DNA from: Olleya marilimosa CAM030
GTDB taxonomy: Bacteria > Bacteroidota > Bacteroidia > Flavobacteriales > Flavobacteriaceae
Direction of reading: 5' to 3'
NCBI RefSeq assembly: GCF_000518485.1
Contig: NZ_JADR01000005.1
Location: 1-64,000 of the forward strand
DNA length: 64,000 nt
Shown: piece after piece, positions 25,911 to 34,547 of the stretch
Position numbering within the stretch: the stretch's first letter is position 1
Layout: each line of letters starts with the position of its first letter
The notes under the pieces: model-generated
Database searches by the model: none
What the model was told of the DNA's origin: nothing
What the model saw: the letters and a program-made list of their open reading frames with translations, nothing else
Translations under genes and position numbers: made by a program

Positions 25911-26852
25911 ATGAGTGTAGTGTATCTTATTTTAGGTTTTGTGTTATTAGTGGTAGGAGGAGAGTTTTTGGTGCGATCATCTGTAGCCATGTCTTTTAAG
26001 CTTAATATTTCTAAAATAGTAATTGGTATGACGGTCGTGTCTTTTGCGACTTCTGCGCCAGAATTATTAGTTAGTTTACAAGCAGCATTAAAAGGGTCGC
26101 CTGCAATTGCTATTAATAATGTAGTTGGATCTAATATTGCTAATATTGGTTTGGTCTTAGGTATAACTGCTATTGTTGGCGCAATTGCGATAGATAAATC
26201 CTTTTATAAGTTAACATGGCCAGTAATGATGTTGTTTTCAATAGCATTATATTATTTTTTATGGAATGATAACCAATTAGTTGCTGTGGAAGGTTTAGTG
26301 CTTTTTGTTGGATTAATTGTGTTTATAATATATTTAATTAAAACTCAAAAATCTACAGATGATTTAGAGGAAGTGGATGATACTTTAGCTGTAGTGTCTA
26401 ACTTTAAAATTGGTATTTGGTTATTAATAGGTGCAGCAGCTTTATATTTTGGTAGTGAATGGTTAGTAAAAGGCGCTACACAAATAGCAACAAGCTTGGG
26501 TGTAAGCGAGGCTGTTATTGGTGTAACCATGATTGCAATTGGTACAAGCGTGCCTGAGTTAGCAGCATCTGTTATTGCAGCAGCTAAAAAGGAAAAAGCA
26601 ATCTCTTTAGGAAATTTAATAGGATCTAATATTTTTAATATTGGTTCAGTGTTAGGTTTAACATCTATGATAAAGACAATCCCTGTAACAGAGTCTTTAA
26701 TATTGTCCAGAGATATATTTTGGATGTTAATTTTTGCAGCTTTAGTTTTAGTACTAGGATTGTTGCCTAAGCAGCATGAGATTGGAAAAATTAAAGGGTT
26801 TGGATTGGTGTTAATTTATGCAGTTTTTATAATACTTGTTTTTAATGGTTAA
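25911..26852 (+). CDS. Sodium/calcium exchanger family protein (YrbG type)
   Basis: 313 residues from ATG 25911. An ATG at 25884 abuts a TATCTTCG promoter-like box and is unlikely. The protein has two homologous halves of five helices, each with the CaCA alpha-repeat: SFATSAPELLVSL ... NNVVGSNIANIGLVLG in the first and AIGTSVPELAASV ... GNLIGSNIFNIGSVLG in the second. It should move Ca2+ against Na+ or H+ across the inner membrane. It is divergent from the blaI pair and could in principle share its operator region. Confidence 0.94.
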   Translation: MSVVYLILGFVLLVVGGEFLVRSSVAMSFKLNISKIVIGMTVVSFATSAPELLVSLQAALKGSPAIAINNVVGSNIANIGLVLGITAIVGAIAIDKSFYKLTWPVMMLFSIALYYFLWNDNQLVAVEGLVLFVGLIVFIIYLIKTQKSTDDLEEVDDTLAVVSNFKIGIWLLIGAAALYFGSEWLVKGATQIATSLGVSEAVIGVTMIAIGTSVPELAASVIAAAKKEKAISLGNLIGSNIFNIGSVLGLTSMIKTIPVTESLILSRDIFWMLIFAALVLVLGLLPKQHEIGKIKGFGLVLIYAVFIILVFNG

Positions 26853-26881
26853 TAAATGCTACTTAATCTTATTAAGATAAA

Positions 26882-26915
26882 AAAAAACGCTTTCTATTAT
26901 AAGAAAGCGTTTTTT
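26882..26915. terminator. Bidirectional terminator between exchanger and glnA
   Basis: A perfect 14-bp stem (AAAAAACGCTTTCT/AGAAAGCGTTTTTT, loop ATTATA) between convergent genes. Confidence 0.92.
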
Positions 26916-26940
26916 AATGGATTTAACTATGTAATCAATA

Positions 26941-27960
26941 TTAATTAATATTAGCAGATTTTACAGTTTTAATAATACGACCTGCTATTTTGTATGGATC
27001 ACCATTAGATGCTGGACGACGGTCTTCTAACCAACCTTTCCATCCTTTCTCAACTGTGATAATTGGAATACGTATTGATGCGCCTCTATCAGAAACACCA
27101 TATGAAAAATCGTTTATGGATGCAGTTTCATGGTCACCAGTTAAACGTTGATCGTTAAACTCTCCATAAACAGCAATGTGTTCTTTTACAACTGGTCTAA
27201 AAGCTTCGCAAATTTTCTCGTAAGTTTCTTTGCTACCACAAGTTCTTAGTACAGAGTTAGAAAAATTAGCATGCATACCAGAACCATTCCAATCCATATC
27301 TTTGCCTAATGGTTTTGGGTGGTATTCTATATAATAACCATATTGTTCTGTTAATCTGTCAAGAAGGTATCTTGCAATCCAGATTTCATCTCCAGCTTTT
27401 TTAGCACCTTTAGCAAATAATTGAAACTCCCATTGTCCAGATGCAACCTCTTGGTTGATACCTTCAAAGTTTAAGCCAGCGTCAATACATAAATCTGCAT
27501 GTTCTTCTACTAAATCTCTACCATGAGTGTTTTTCCCTCCTACGGAGCAATAGTACATACCTTGTGGTGCAGGGTAACCTCCAATTGGGAATCCTAAAGG
27601 TAATTGTGTTTTAGTATCCATAATAAAATACTCTTGCTCAAAACCAAACCAAAAGTCATCATCTTCATCTTCAATAGTAGCTCTACCATTAGATATGTGT
27701 GGTGTTCCATCTGCATTTAATACTTCAGTCATTACTAAGTATCCATCTCTTCTTGCAGGATCTGGATAGATTGCGACAGGTTTTAAAAGACAATCAGAAG
27801 AGCCTCCTGAAGCTTGTTTAGTAGACGATCCATCAAAAGACCAAATTGGACAATCTTCTAATTTTCCGCTAAAGTCGTTTTCAACTTTAGTTTTACTTCT
27901 CATGTTTTGTGTTGGAAAGTATCCATCCAACCAGATGTATTCTAATTTAGATTTACTCAT
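26941..27960 (-). CDS. Glutamine synthetase type II
   Basis: Ammonia-assimilating enzyme forming glutamine from glutamate, ammonia and ATP. At 339 residues it has the compact eukaryotic-type (GSII) length, not the 470 residues of GSI. The N-terminal beta-grasp domain contains IWSFDGSSTKQASG; the catalytic domain shows FGFEQEYFIMD (metal-binding Glu), NFEGINQEVASGQWEFQ, NGSGMHANFS and a C-terminal GVSDRGASIRIPI block. A GSIII gene lies divergently 188 bp away. Confidence 0.95.
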   Translation of the reverse strand: MSKSKLEYIWLDGYFPTQNMRSKTKVENDFSGKLEDCPIWSFDGSSTKQASGGSSDCLLKPVAIYPDPARRDGYLVMTEVLNADGTPHISNGRATIEDEDDDFWFGFEQEYFIMDTKTQLPLGFPIGGYPAPQGMYYCSVGGKNTHGRDLVEEHADLCIDAGLNFEGINQEVASGQWEFQLFAKGAKKAGDEIWIARYLLDRLTEQYGYYIEYHPKPLGKDMDWNGSGMHANFSNSVLRTCGSKETYEKICEAFRPVVKEHIAVYGEFNDQRLTGDHETASINDFSYGVSDRGASIRIPIITVEKGWKGWLEDRRPASNGDPYKIAGRIIKTVKSANIN

Positions 27961-28148
27961 GATAAAAACTCATTTTAGTTATATGTTGTGGCAAATATAA
28001 AATAAATTTGAATCTACCCATTAAAAAACATGGGTGTAAATAACAATTTTATTAAAAGAATGTTAATAACCCTATTTTTTTTAGGGTATCATATTTTAAG
28101 AGTGTTAATTTTTGTAAATTCGTAATTCAATTAATTAAAAAAGATAAT

Positions 28149-30335
28149 ATGTCAACATTAAGATTTCATGCCATCAAAGAATCATTAAAACGAAAACCAG
28201 TTGTAATTGAAGAAAAGCAACGACGTTCAGAAATTTTTGGAAGCAATGTTTTTAATGAGTCAACTATGCGCCAATACTTAACAAAAGAAGCTTTTGAAAG
28301 TGTTAATGATGCAATTAAACTAGGAAAAAAAATTGATAGAATAGTTGCGGACCATATTTCTACGGGAATGAAGGAGTGGGCAATCTCAAAAGGAGCAACA
28401 CATTATACACACTGGTTTCAGCCTTTAACAGGAGCAACAGCTGAAAAGCATGATGCTTTTTTTGAAACGATTGGAGGTGGATTAGCAATAGAAAAATTTG
28501 GTGGAGGACAATTGGTGCAGCAAGAGCCTGATGCATCAAGTTTTCCTAATGGAGGTATTAGAAACACTTTTGAAGCGCGTGGTTATACTGCTTGGGATCC
28601 AACATCTCCTGCATTTATATATGGTACAACATTGTGTATTCCTACCGTTTTTGTGTCTTATACAGGTGAAGCCTTAGATTATAAAACACCATTGCTTAGG
28701 GCATTACAAGCTGTAGATAGTGCAGCTGTAGCTGTGTGTAAGTACTTTGATAAAAATGTTAAAAAAGTGAATGCATCATTAGGTTGGGAGCAAGAATACT
28801 TTTTAATAGATCGTGATTTGGCAATGTCAAGACCAGATATTGTACAAACAGGTCGTACATTATTAGGGCACTCTCCAGCTAAAGGACAACAGTTAGATGA
28901 TCACTATTTTGGGACAATACCAAATCGTGCTATGGCTTTTATGAGAGATCTTGAAACCGAATGTATGTTATTAGGTATACCTGTTAAAACAAGACATAAT
29001 GAAGTGGCACCTAATCAATTTGAATTAGCGCCAATTTATGATGAAGCTAATTTAGCAGTCGACCATAATTCATTATTAATGGATGTCATGGATAAAATTT
29101 CAGATAGACATAATTTTAAAGTCTTATTTCACGAAAAACCTTTTGCAGGTGTAAATGGATCAGGAAAACATAATAATTGGAGTTTAAGTACAGATACAGG
29201 AGTTAATTTATTAGGTCCAGGAAAAACGCCAATGAGTAATCTTCAGTTTTTGACCTTTTTTATAAATACAATTAAAGCAGTTTATGATAACGAAGAGTTG
29301 TTACGTGCAGCTATTGCATCTGCTAGTAACGACCATAGATTAGGAGCTAATGAAGCGCCTCCAGCAATAATATCTGTTTTTATAGGAGATCAATTAACTA
29401 AAACTTTAAACGAGTTAGAAAACGTAACTGATGGTAAATTGTCTCCAGAAGAAAAAACAGATTTAAAACTAAATGTGGTTGGTAAAATACCAGACGTATT
29501 ATTAGATAATACAGATCGTAACAGGACGTCTCCTTTTGCCTTTACAGGGAACAAGTTTGAGTTTAGAGCGGTTGGATCTACTGCCAATTGTGCAAACCCA
29601 ATGACGGTTTTAAACAGTATTGTTGCAAAACAATTAATAGACTTTAAAAATGAAGTAGATGCTTTGATTGATAAAAAGGATATGAAAAAAGATGATGCGA
29701 TCTTTAATGTCTTAAGAGAATATATCAAACAGTCTAAAAACATTTTGTTTGAAGGTAATGGTTATGGTGAAGCATGGGAGAAAGAAGCTAAAAAAAGAGG
29801 TTTAAGTAATAATAAAACAACACCTGAAGCATTAAAGGCTAAAGTGTCTAAAAAGACATTGGAGTTATTTGAAGATTTAGGAGTAATGAATAAGGTGGAG
29901 TCTGAAGCACGTTATGAAATAGAAATGGAAGAGTATGTGCTACGTATCCAAATTGAAAGTCGTGTAATAGGAGATATAGCACGTAATCATGTTGTTCCAA
30001 CAGCAGTTAGGTATCAAAACGTATTAATTAAAAATGTAAAAGGGTTAAAAGAAATATATGGTGCAGACTTTAAAAAGTTAGCAAAAGAACAACTTAATTT
30101 AATTGAAGAAATTTCAGAGCATATAGCTTCTATAAATTCTAACGTCACAAAAATGACAGAAGCTAGAAAGAAGTCTAATAAAGATGAAAACATAGAAACT
30201 AAAGCATTAGCTTACTGTAATAAAGTTAAGCCATTATTTGATGATATTAGATACCATTGTGATAAGCTTGAATTATTAGTGGATGACGAGTTGTGGCCTT
30301 TAACTAAGTATAGAGAGTTGTTGTTTACTAAATAA
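28149..30335 (+). CDS. glnN: Glutamine synthetase type III
   Basis: 728 residues, the length of the GSIII family found in Bacteroidota and cyanobacteria. Landmarks: FGSNVFNESTMRQYLTKEAF near the N-terminus, THYTHWFQPLTGATAEKHD, LGWEQEYFLIDRDL with catalytic Glu, KTRHNEVAPNQFELAPIY, GVNGSGKHNNWSLSTDTG and FAFTGNKFEFRAVGSTAN. The divergent partner is GSII. Hairpins CCCAT/ATGGG and ACCCTA/TAGGGT lie in the shared 188-bp upstream region and may be regulatory. Confidence 0.97.
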   Translation: MSTLRFHAIKESLKRKPVVIEEKQRRSEIFGSNVFNESTMRQYLTKEAFESVNDAIKLGKKIDRIVADHISTGMKEWAISKGATHYTHWFQPLTGATAEKHDAFFETIGGGLAIEKFGGGQLVQQEPDASSFPNGGIRNTFEARGYTAWDPTSPAFIYGTTLCIPTVFVSYTGEALDYKTPLLRALQAVDSAAVAVCKYFDKNVKKVNASLGWEQEYFLIDRDLAMSRPDIVQTGRTLLGHSPAKGQQLDDHYFGTIPNRAMAFMRDLETECMLLGIPVKTRHNEVAPNQFELAPIYDEANLAVDHNSLLMDVMDKISDRHNFKVLFHEKPFAGVNGSGKHNNWSLSTDTGVNLLGPGKTPMSNLQFLTFFINTIKAVYDNEELLRAAIASASNDHRLGANEAPPAIISVFIGDQLTKTLNELENVTDGKLSPEEKTDLKLNVVGKIPDVLLDNTDRNRTSPFAFTGNKFEFRAVGSTANCANPMTVLNSIVAKQLIDFKNEVDALIDKKDMKKDDAIFNVLREYIKQSKNILFEGNGYGEAWEKEAKKRGLSNNKTTPEALKAKVSKKTLELFEDLGVMNKVESEARYEIEMEEYVLRIQIESRVIGDIARNHVVPTAVRYQNVLIKNVKGLKEIYGADFKKLAKEQLNLIEEISEHIASINSNVTKMTEARKKSNKDENIETKALAYCNKVKPLFDDIRYHCDKLELLVDDELWPLTKYRELLFTK

Positions 30336-30356
30336 ATACCTAAAGAATTGTAAAAA

Positions 30357-30387
30357 AAAGCCTCAATTACTATTGAGGCTTTTTTTG
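30357..30387 (+). terminator. glnN terminator
   Basis: An 11-bp stem (AAAGCCTCAAT/ATTGAGGCTTT, loop TACT) followed by seven Ts. Confidence 0.9.
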
Positions 30388-30458
30388 TGTTTCATAAACC
30401 TGTTCGTCCGATAAAATTACAATGTTATCGAATAGTTGGTTTAAAAACGCTGATTTTT

Positions 30459-30499
30459 ATGGTATTACCATTTTTGAAAGCATTTAATATATATCTTTG
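30459..30499 (+). promoter_or_regulatory. Promoter region of the first curlin gene
   Basis: TATCTTTG at 30492-30499 fits the -7 box, 29 bp before the ATG. A 13-bp palindrome (ATGGTATTACCAT, 30459-30471) sits just upstream and covers the -33 region, a plausible operator. The transcribed leader TGCTATTAATCAAT is shared with the second curlin gene. Confidence 0.5.
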
Positions 30500-30527
30500 A
30501 GATGCTATTAATCAATTTATATTCAAA

Positions 30528-31463
30528 ATGAAAAAAGTCTTTTTCAGCGCAGCTGCGCTTATGTGTGGGACAATGTTGTTCGCACAATCTAACGTAAGTG
30601 ATGTCGATCAATCAGGTGTTTCCAACGATTCTGATGTGTTCCAACAAGGAGCAAACAATGATTCAGATGTCGATCAATATGGTTCTGTCCCAAGTAACCC
30701 AAACAGTGGTGAGGCTAACGATTCTGATGTCTTTCAATTAGGAGATTTAAACAAATCAAAAGTAAAACAAGCTGGAGATCGTAACCTTGGTGATGTGTAT
30801 CAAGAAGGAAATAGAAACAATGCTAGGATAGATCAAGGTGTAAGTGCTGCAGAAGATAATTTTGCATACACAAATCAATTTGGTAACAGAAACAAATCGG
30901 TTCAAATCCAGCGTTATGATAATAATTTTGGAGATATAGATCAAGACGGAAACAGAAATGTAGGACGACAAAATCAAAATGCAGTACCTAATCAATCGGC
31001 AGGAAATACAGCTTATTTGACGCAAGCTGGAAACAGAAACTTTTCTAACCAAAAACAAACTGGAGGAGATAACTTTAGTGATGTAGATCAAATTGGTAAC
31101 AATAATGAATCTAGAGTTTTTCAAGTAGGTATTAATAATTCTTCGTTAGTTGATCAAATAGGTAATTTAAACGATTCTTATGTATCACAAGATGGAGATG
31201 ATAATGTTGAAACAACAAGTCAAACAGGAAATAATAATATGGCCTCTACTATACAAGATGGTGATCAAAACGATTCTGCAACGTTGCAATTAGGTAACTC
31301 TAATAGTAGTATGGTAAGTCAAATTGGTCTTTCTCATTTAAGTGATGTTTATCAATCTGGTAATTTTAATGCAAGTACAGTTGATCAAGGTGGTAATACA
31401 CATATGAGTGATGTAGATCAAATAGGTGATTCAAACATATCTATTGTAATTCAAAACGATTAG
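30528..31463 (+). CDS. Curlin-repeat amyloid fibre protein 1 (CsgA-like)
   Basis: 311 residues. The signal peptide is MKKVFFSAAALMCGTMLFAQ. The mature chain consists of roughly 11-residue half repeats with the pattern Q-x-G-x-x-N-x-S-x-V-x (for example VDQIGNLNDSYVSQDGDDN), each pair making one curlin unit. This is the signature of functional amyloid subunits exported through CsgG. It is Asn-, Asp-, Ser- and Gln-rich, with no Cys outside the signal. The signal peptide and 5' leader are nearly identical to those of the next gene, so the two are duplicates. Confidence 0.93.
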   Translation: MKKVFFSAAALMCGTMLFAQSNVSDVDQSGVSNDSDVFQQGANNDSDVDQYGSVPSNPNSGEANDSDVFQLGDLNKSKVKQAGDRNLGDVYQEGNRNNARIDQGVSAAEDNFAYTNQFGNRNKSVQIQRYDNNFGDIDQDGNRNVGRQNQNAVPNQSAGNTAYLTQAGNRNFSNQKQTGGDNFSDVDQIGNNNESRVFQVGINNSSLVDQIGNLNDSYVSQDGDDNVETTSQTGNNNMASTIQDGDQNDSATLQLGNSNSSMVSQIGLSHLSDVYQSGNFNASTVDQGGNTHMSDVDQIGDSNISIVIQND

Positions 31464-31485
31464 TATAAATAAAGTAATTTACTTT

Positions 31486-31518
31486 AAAAGAGGGCTCTTC
31501 AAAGAGTCCTCTTTTTTT
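31486..31518 (+). terminator. Terminator after curlin gene 1
   Basis: A 14-bp stem with one wobble (AAAAGAGGGCTCTT/AAGAGTCCTCTTTT) followed by a T tract. The rest of the 479-bp gap up to the next curlin gene holds no gene I can support. Confidence 0.85.
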
Positions 31519-31723
31519 TGTGTTTAAATGTAAAATTAATTCTTCATTTCACTTTAAGTCGTGCATAAGTTAATCAATTTTAATGGGTGTAATATTTTAA
31601 AAAATTAAGTTGTTAATTAGTTTTTATTTAATGTGCTTAAGCTTGATTATTAAGTTGGATTAGATATTTAGTCTTCGGTATAATGAAATGCTGTTTAAAT
31701 TTAGTTTTTCGCCTATTTTTTTC

Positions 31724-31739
31724 TACGTAGTTATACGTA
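31724..31739. promoter_or_regulatory. Candidate operator, two TACGTA palindromes
   Basis: TACGTA at 31724-31729 and 31734-31739 are spaced 10 bp centre to centre, one helical turn, about 170 bp upstream of the second curlin -7 box. No regulator is known for it. Confidence 0.3.
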
Positions 31740-31905
31740 TGTTCAAGTATATTAAGGGTTTAGCTTAATTTTTTAAGCTGTAAATCTTGTAGGAAAATTC
31801 TTTTAAATACGTGCGTTTTAACGTTTAAATATCGGTTGTTAACGAATATATAGTTAAAAACACTTGTTTTTTTGGTAATCAAATTTTATGAGAGAATAAA
31901 TTCTT

Positions 31906-31913
31906 TATCTTTG
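31906..31913 (+). promoter_or_regulatory. -7 element of curlin gene 2
   Basis: TATCTTTG is followed by TGCTATTAATCAAT, the same leader as curlin gene 1. The TTG at 31916 lies at the transcription start and is therefore not the translation start. Confidence 0.55.
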
Positions 31914-31942
31914 AATTGCTATTAATCAATATATATTTAAAC

Positions 31943-33883
31943 ATGAAAAAAGTATTTTTCAGCGCAGCTGCGCTAATGTGTGGAACAATGATGTTTGCAC
32001 AATCAAACAACAGTGATGTAGACCAGATCGGAAGCGGAAATGCTTCAACTGTAATGCAAACTGGTATGACCAATGACTCTGACGTAGATTCAGTCGGAGA
32101 TGATAACATTTCTACAGTAGATCAAAACGGAACTTCTAACACTAATGAGACTCGCCAAACTGGTGGAGGACCAGGAGGAGATGGTTTGTCGGATGATAAT
32201 ATTTCTGCAGTTAATCAAACAGGAGATTTAAACAATAACTTTACTTGGCAAGATGGTGACTTAAACGCAAGTGACGTTGATCAATCGGGAGATAGTAATG
32301 ACTCTTACACAGATCAGTGGGGAGACAGTAACTCAAGTACTGTTGACCAAGATGGTGATAGAAACGATTCTGATGTATTCCAAGGTTATGGTACAGCAGG
32401 TGATGGTTCTCATACCAGTACAGTAGAGCAGGATGGAGATGATAATACATCTTTAGTAAATCAATTTGGAGGTTCTGGAAATAATTCAGAAGTTGAGCAA
32501 ATTGGAAATTTAAATGATTCTGATGTTTCTCAAGATGGTAATAACAATGACTCTACTGTGTGGCAAGGTACTGTAGGAGATTCTAATATTAGTACTGTTA
32601 CTCAGACAGGAGATGATAACGATTCATTTGTATGGCAAGATGGTGATAGTAATTTATCTGATGTAGATCAAACAGGAGATAATAACGATTCTTATGTTGA
32701 CCAATGGGGAGATTTTAACACTTCTGATGTAGATCAAGATGGTGACGGAAACGATTCAGATGTTTTTCAAGGTTATTCAGGAGATAACAACACAAGTGTT
32801 GTTGATCAAAATGGTGACAATAATACGTCTTATGTGAGTCAAGACAATGATTTAGGAGGAGGAAATGATTCTTCAGTTACACAAACAGGAAACGATAACG
32901 ATTCTAATGTTGACCAAGATGGAGAATCTAATATTAGTGATGTTGACCAAATTGGTGATATGAACATTAGTGATGTTGACCAAACTGGTGATATGAACAT
33001 TTCTGATGTTGATCAAGATGGAAATATGAATGACGCTAGTGTTGATCAAAATGGAGATATGAATGACTCTTTAGTAGATCAAGATGGCGATAGTAATGAT
33101 GCAGACGCTGACCAAGATGGGAATAATAATGACTCAGATATCTGGCAAACAGGTGATATGAATACAGCTGCAGTTACTCAATTAGGAAATGATAACTGGG
33201 GTCAAGCAGAGCAAATTGGTGATTCTAATCTTGCAGATGTTAGTCAAACAGGTAATGATAATTATGGTGGAGCAGGACAATATGGAGATATGAATGATAG
33301 TGATATTGATCAAGTTGGTGATTTCAACTACGCACTTTCTATTCAACAAGGTAACTCTAATATTTCTACTCAAAATCAACAAGGTAATGCTAACACTGCA
33401 ACAACTTTTCAAATAGGTAACACTAATGAGTCTTATGTAGATCAAATAGGAAACAATAATGGATCAGCTGTAACTCAATTAGGTGACGATAACGATTCTG
33501 ATGTAGATCAAAATGGAAATGCTAATAGTAGTTCTGTTTCTCAAACAGGAAACACTAACATCTCTGTAGTTGCTCAAGACGGTACAGGAAACCAAAGTCA
33601 AGTGACTTCTACTGGAAACGATAATCAATCATACGTTGATCAAGATGGTACTGCTAACAATAGTTCGGTTTCACAAATGGGAGACTTACATTTATCTAAC
33701 GTAACTCAAAACGGATTGTTAAATAATAGTATTGTTGATCAAGACGGTTTTATGCACGATAGTTATGTTAATCAACAAGGAAATTTTAATTCTAGTATAG
33801 TAGATCAAAACGGAACAACTCATTCAAGTTCTGTGGATCAAATTGGAAACGGAAACTCTTCTTCTGTAACTCAAAATGACTAA
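31943..33883 (+). CDS. Curlin-repeat amyloid fibre protein 2 (CsgA-like, long and acidic)
   Basis: 646 residues from ATG 31943; the frame is open to 31916, but that part lies at the transcription start. The signal peptide MKKVFFSAAALMCGTMMFAQ is followed by more than 50 half repeats Q-x-G-x-x-N-x-S-x-V-x. Many units read V-D-Q-D-G-D-x-N-D-S, so the chain is extremely acidic. DxDxDG triplets resemble calcium-binding loops of EF-hand or thrombospondin type 3 repeats, superimposed on the curlin frame. It should form the major surface fibre. DNA repeats are diverged enough to read as clean codons throughout. Confidence 0.93.
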   Translation: MKKVFFSAAALMCGTMMFAQSNNSDVDQIGSGNASTVMQTGMTNDSDVDSVGDDNISTVDQNGTSNTNETRQTGGGPGGDGLSDDNISAVNQTGDLNNNFTWQDGDLNASDVDQSGDSNDSYTDQWGDSNSSTVDQDGDRNDSDVFQGYGTAGDGSHTSTVEQDGDDNTSLVNQFGGSGNNSEVEQIGNLNDSDVSQDGNNNDSTVWQGTVGDSNISTVTQTGDDNDSFVWQDGDSNLSDVDQTGDNNDSYVDQWGDFNTSDVDQDGDGNDSDVFQGYSGDNNTSVVDQNGDNNTSYVSQDNDLGGGNDSSVTQTGNDNDSNVDQDGESNISDVDQIGDMNISDVDQTGDMNISDVDQDGNMNDASVDQNGDMNDSLVDQDGDSNDADADQDGNNNDSDIWQTGDMNTAAVTQLGNDNWGQAEQIGDSNLADVSQTGNDNYGGAGQYGDMNDSDIDQVGDFNYALSIQQGNSNISTQNQQGNANTATTFQIGNTNESYVDQIGNNNGSAVTQLGDDNDSDVDQNGNANSSSVSQTGNTNISVVAQDGTGNQSQVTSTGNDNQSYVDQDGTANNSSVSQMGDLHLSNVTQNGLLNNSIVDQDGFMHDSYVNQQGNFNSSIVDQNGTTHSSSVDQIGNGNSSSVTQND

Positions 33884-33928
33884 GCATAAGCTTTTGTAAA
33901 ATAGATTATTTATTAAAATAATTATAAG

Positions 33929-33962
33929 GTATAAGAGCATTAATTTGCTCTTATACTTTTTA
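33929..33962 (+). terminator. Terminator after curlin gene 2
   Basis: A perfect 11-bp stem (GTATAAGAGCA/TGCTCTTATAC, 6-nt loop) followed by a T tract. Confidence 0.88.
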
Positions 33963-34021
33963 TAACAGATTTATTTTATAACTTACATGTAGTAACACAG
34001 TTAAAACATAAGACTAAGACT

Positions 34022-34534
34022 ATGAAAACAATATTTAAAATTTTAATAGTTGCCTTAATCTTTATATCTAGTAATATTCTTGCTGCTCAAACTTTTGAAA
34101 CTTTAGAAGATAATGAGTTGTCTGGTTTTAATACTCAGGCATCAGAAGAAAACTTTTTACTTAATCAAAGCGCTGCAAATCTAAATTCAACTTCATCAAA
34201 CAACGCAATTTTTATTGCTCAAATAGGAGATAATAATGATGCGGTAAGTGTAACAAGATCTACACAGAGTAATATTAATATAATCCAAAACGGTAACGAT
34301 AATCTTACTGTACTGGATATTAATAGTACAAAAATTGTTGAAACAGTAATACAAAATGGAGATAATAATTCAGTTTTTGATTACAGTCCTTTTAAAACAG
34401 ATATAAAAAACACAACGATTAATCAAACTGGGAATAACCAAAATTTAACCATGTTTGGATCAAATTCTTTATCAGAAAAAATTAAAGTTTCTATGCAAGG
34501 ACAAGATCAATCTATCATTATTAGAAATTTTTAA
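34022..34534 (+). CDS. Short curlin-repeat protein, possible CsgB-like nucleator
   Basis: 170 residues. The signal peptide ends near ILAAQ (about residue 22). Degenerate curlin-type units appear as FIAQIGDNNDAV, NIIQNGNDNLTV, TVIQNGDNNSV and TINQTGNNQNLT. It has fewer, less acidic repeats than the two fibre proteins and a basic C-terminal end (KIKVSMQGQDQSIIIRNF). In E. coli, CsgB is the short nucleator with a basic last repeat. By analogy and by its position at the head of the csgE-F-G genes I propose the same role. The gap to the next gene is 13 bp. Confidence 0.75.
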   Translation: MKTIFKILIVALIFISSNILAAQTFETLEDNELSGFNTQASEENFLLNQSAANLNSTSSNNAIFIAQIGDNNDAVSVTRSTQSNINIIQNGNDNLTVLDINSTKIVETVIQNGDNNSVFDYSPFKTDIKNTTINQTGNNQNLTMFGSNSLSEKIKVSMQGQDQSIIIRNF

Positions 34535-34547
34535 AAAATAAGCCATT

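Noticed and set aside
31943-33883. CRISPR-like or tandem-repeat array
   Set aside because: The repetitive look comes from coding curlin repeats with a 33-nt period and diverged codons; there are no constant repeats with unique spacers.
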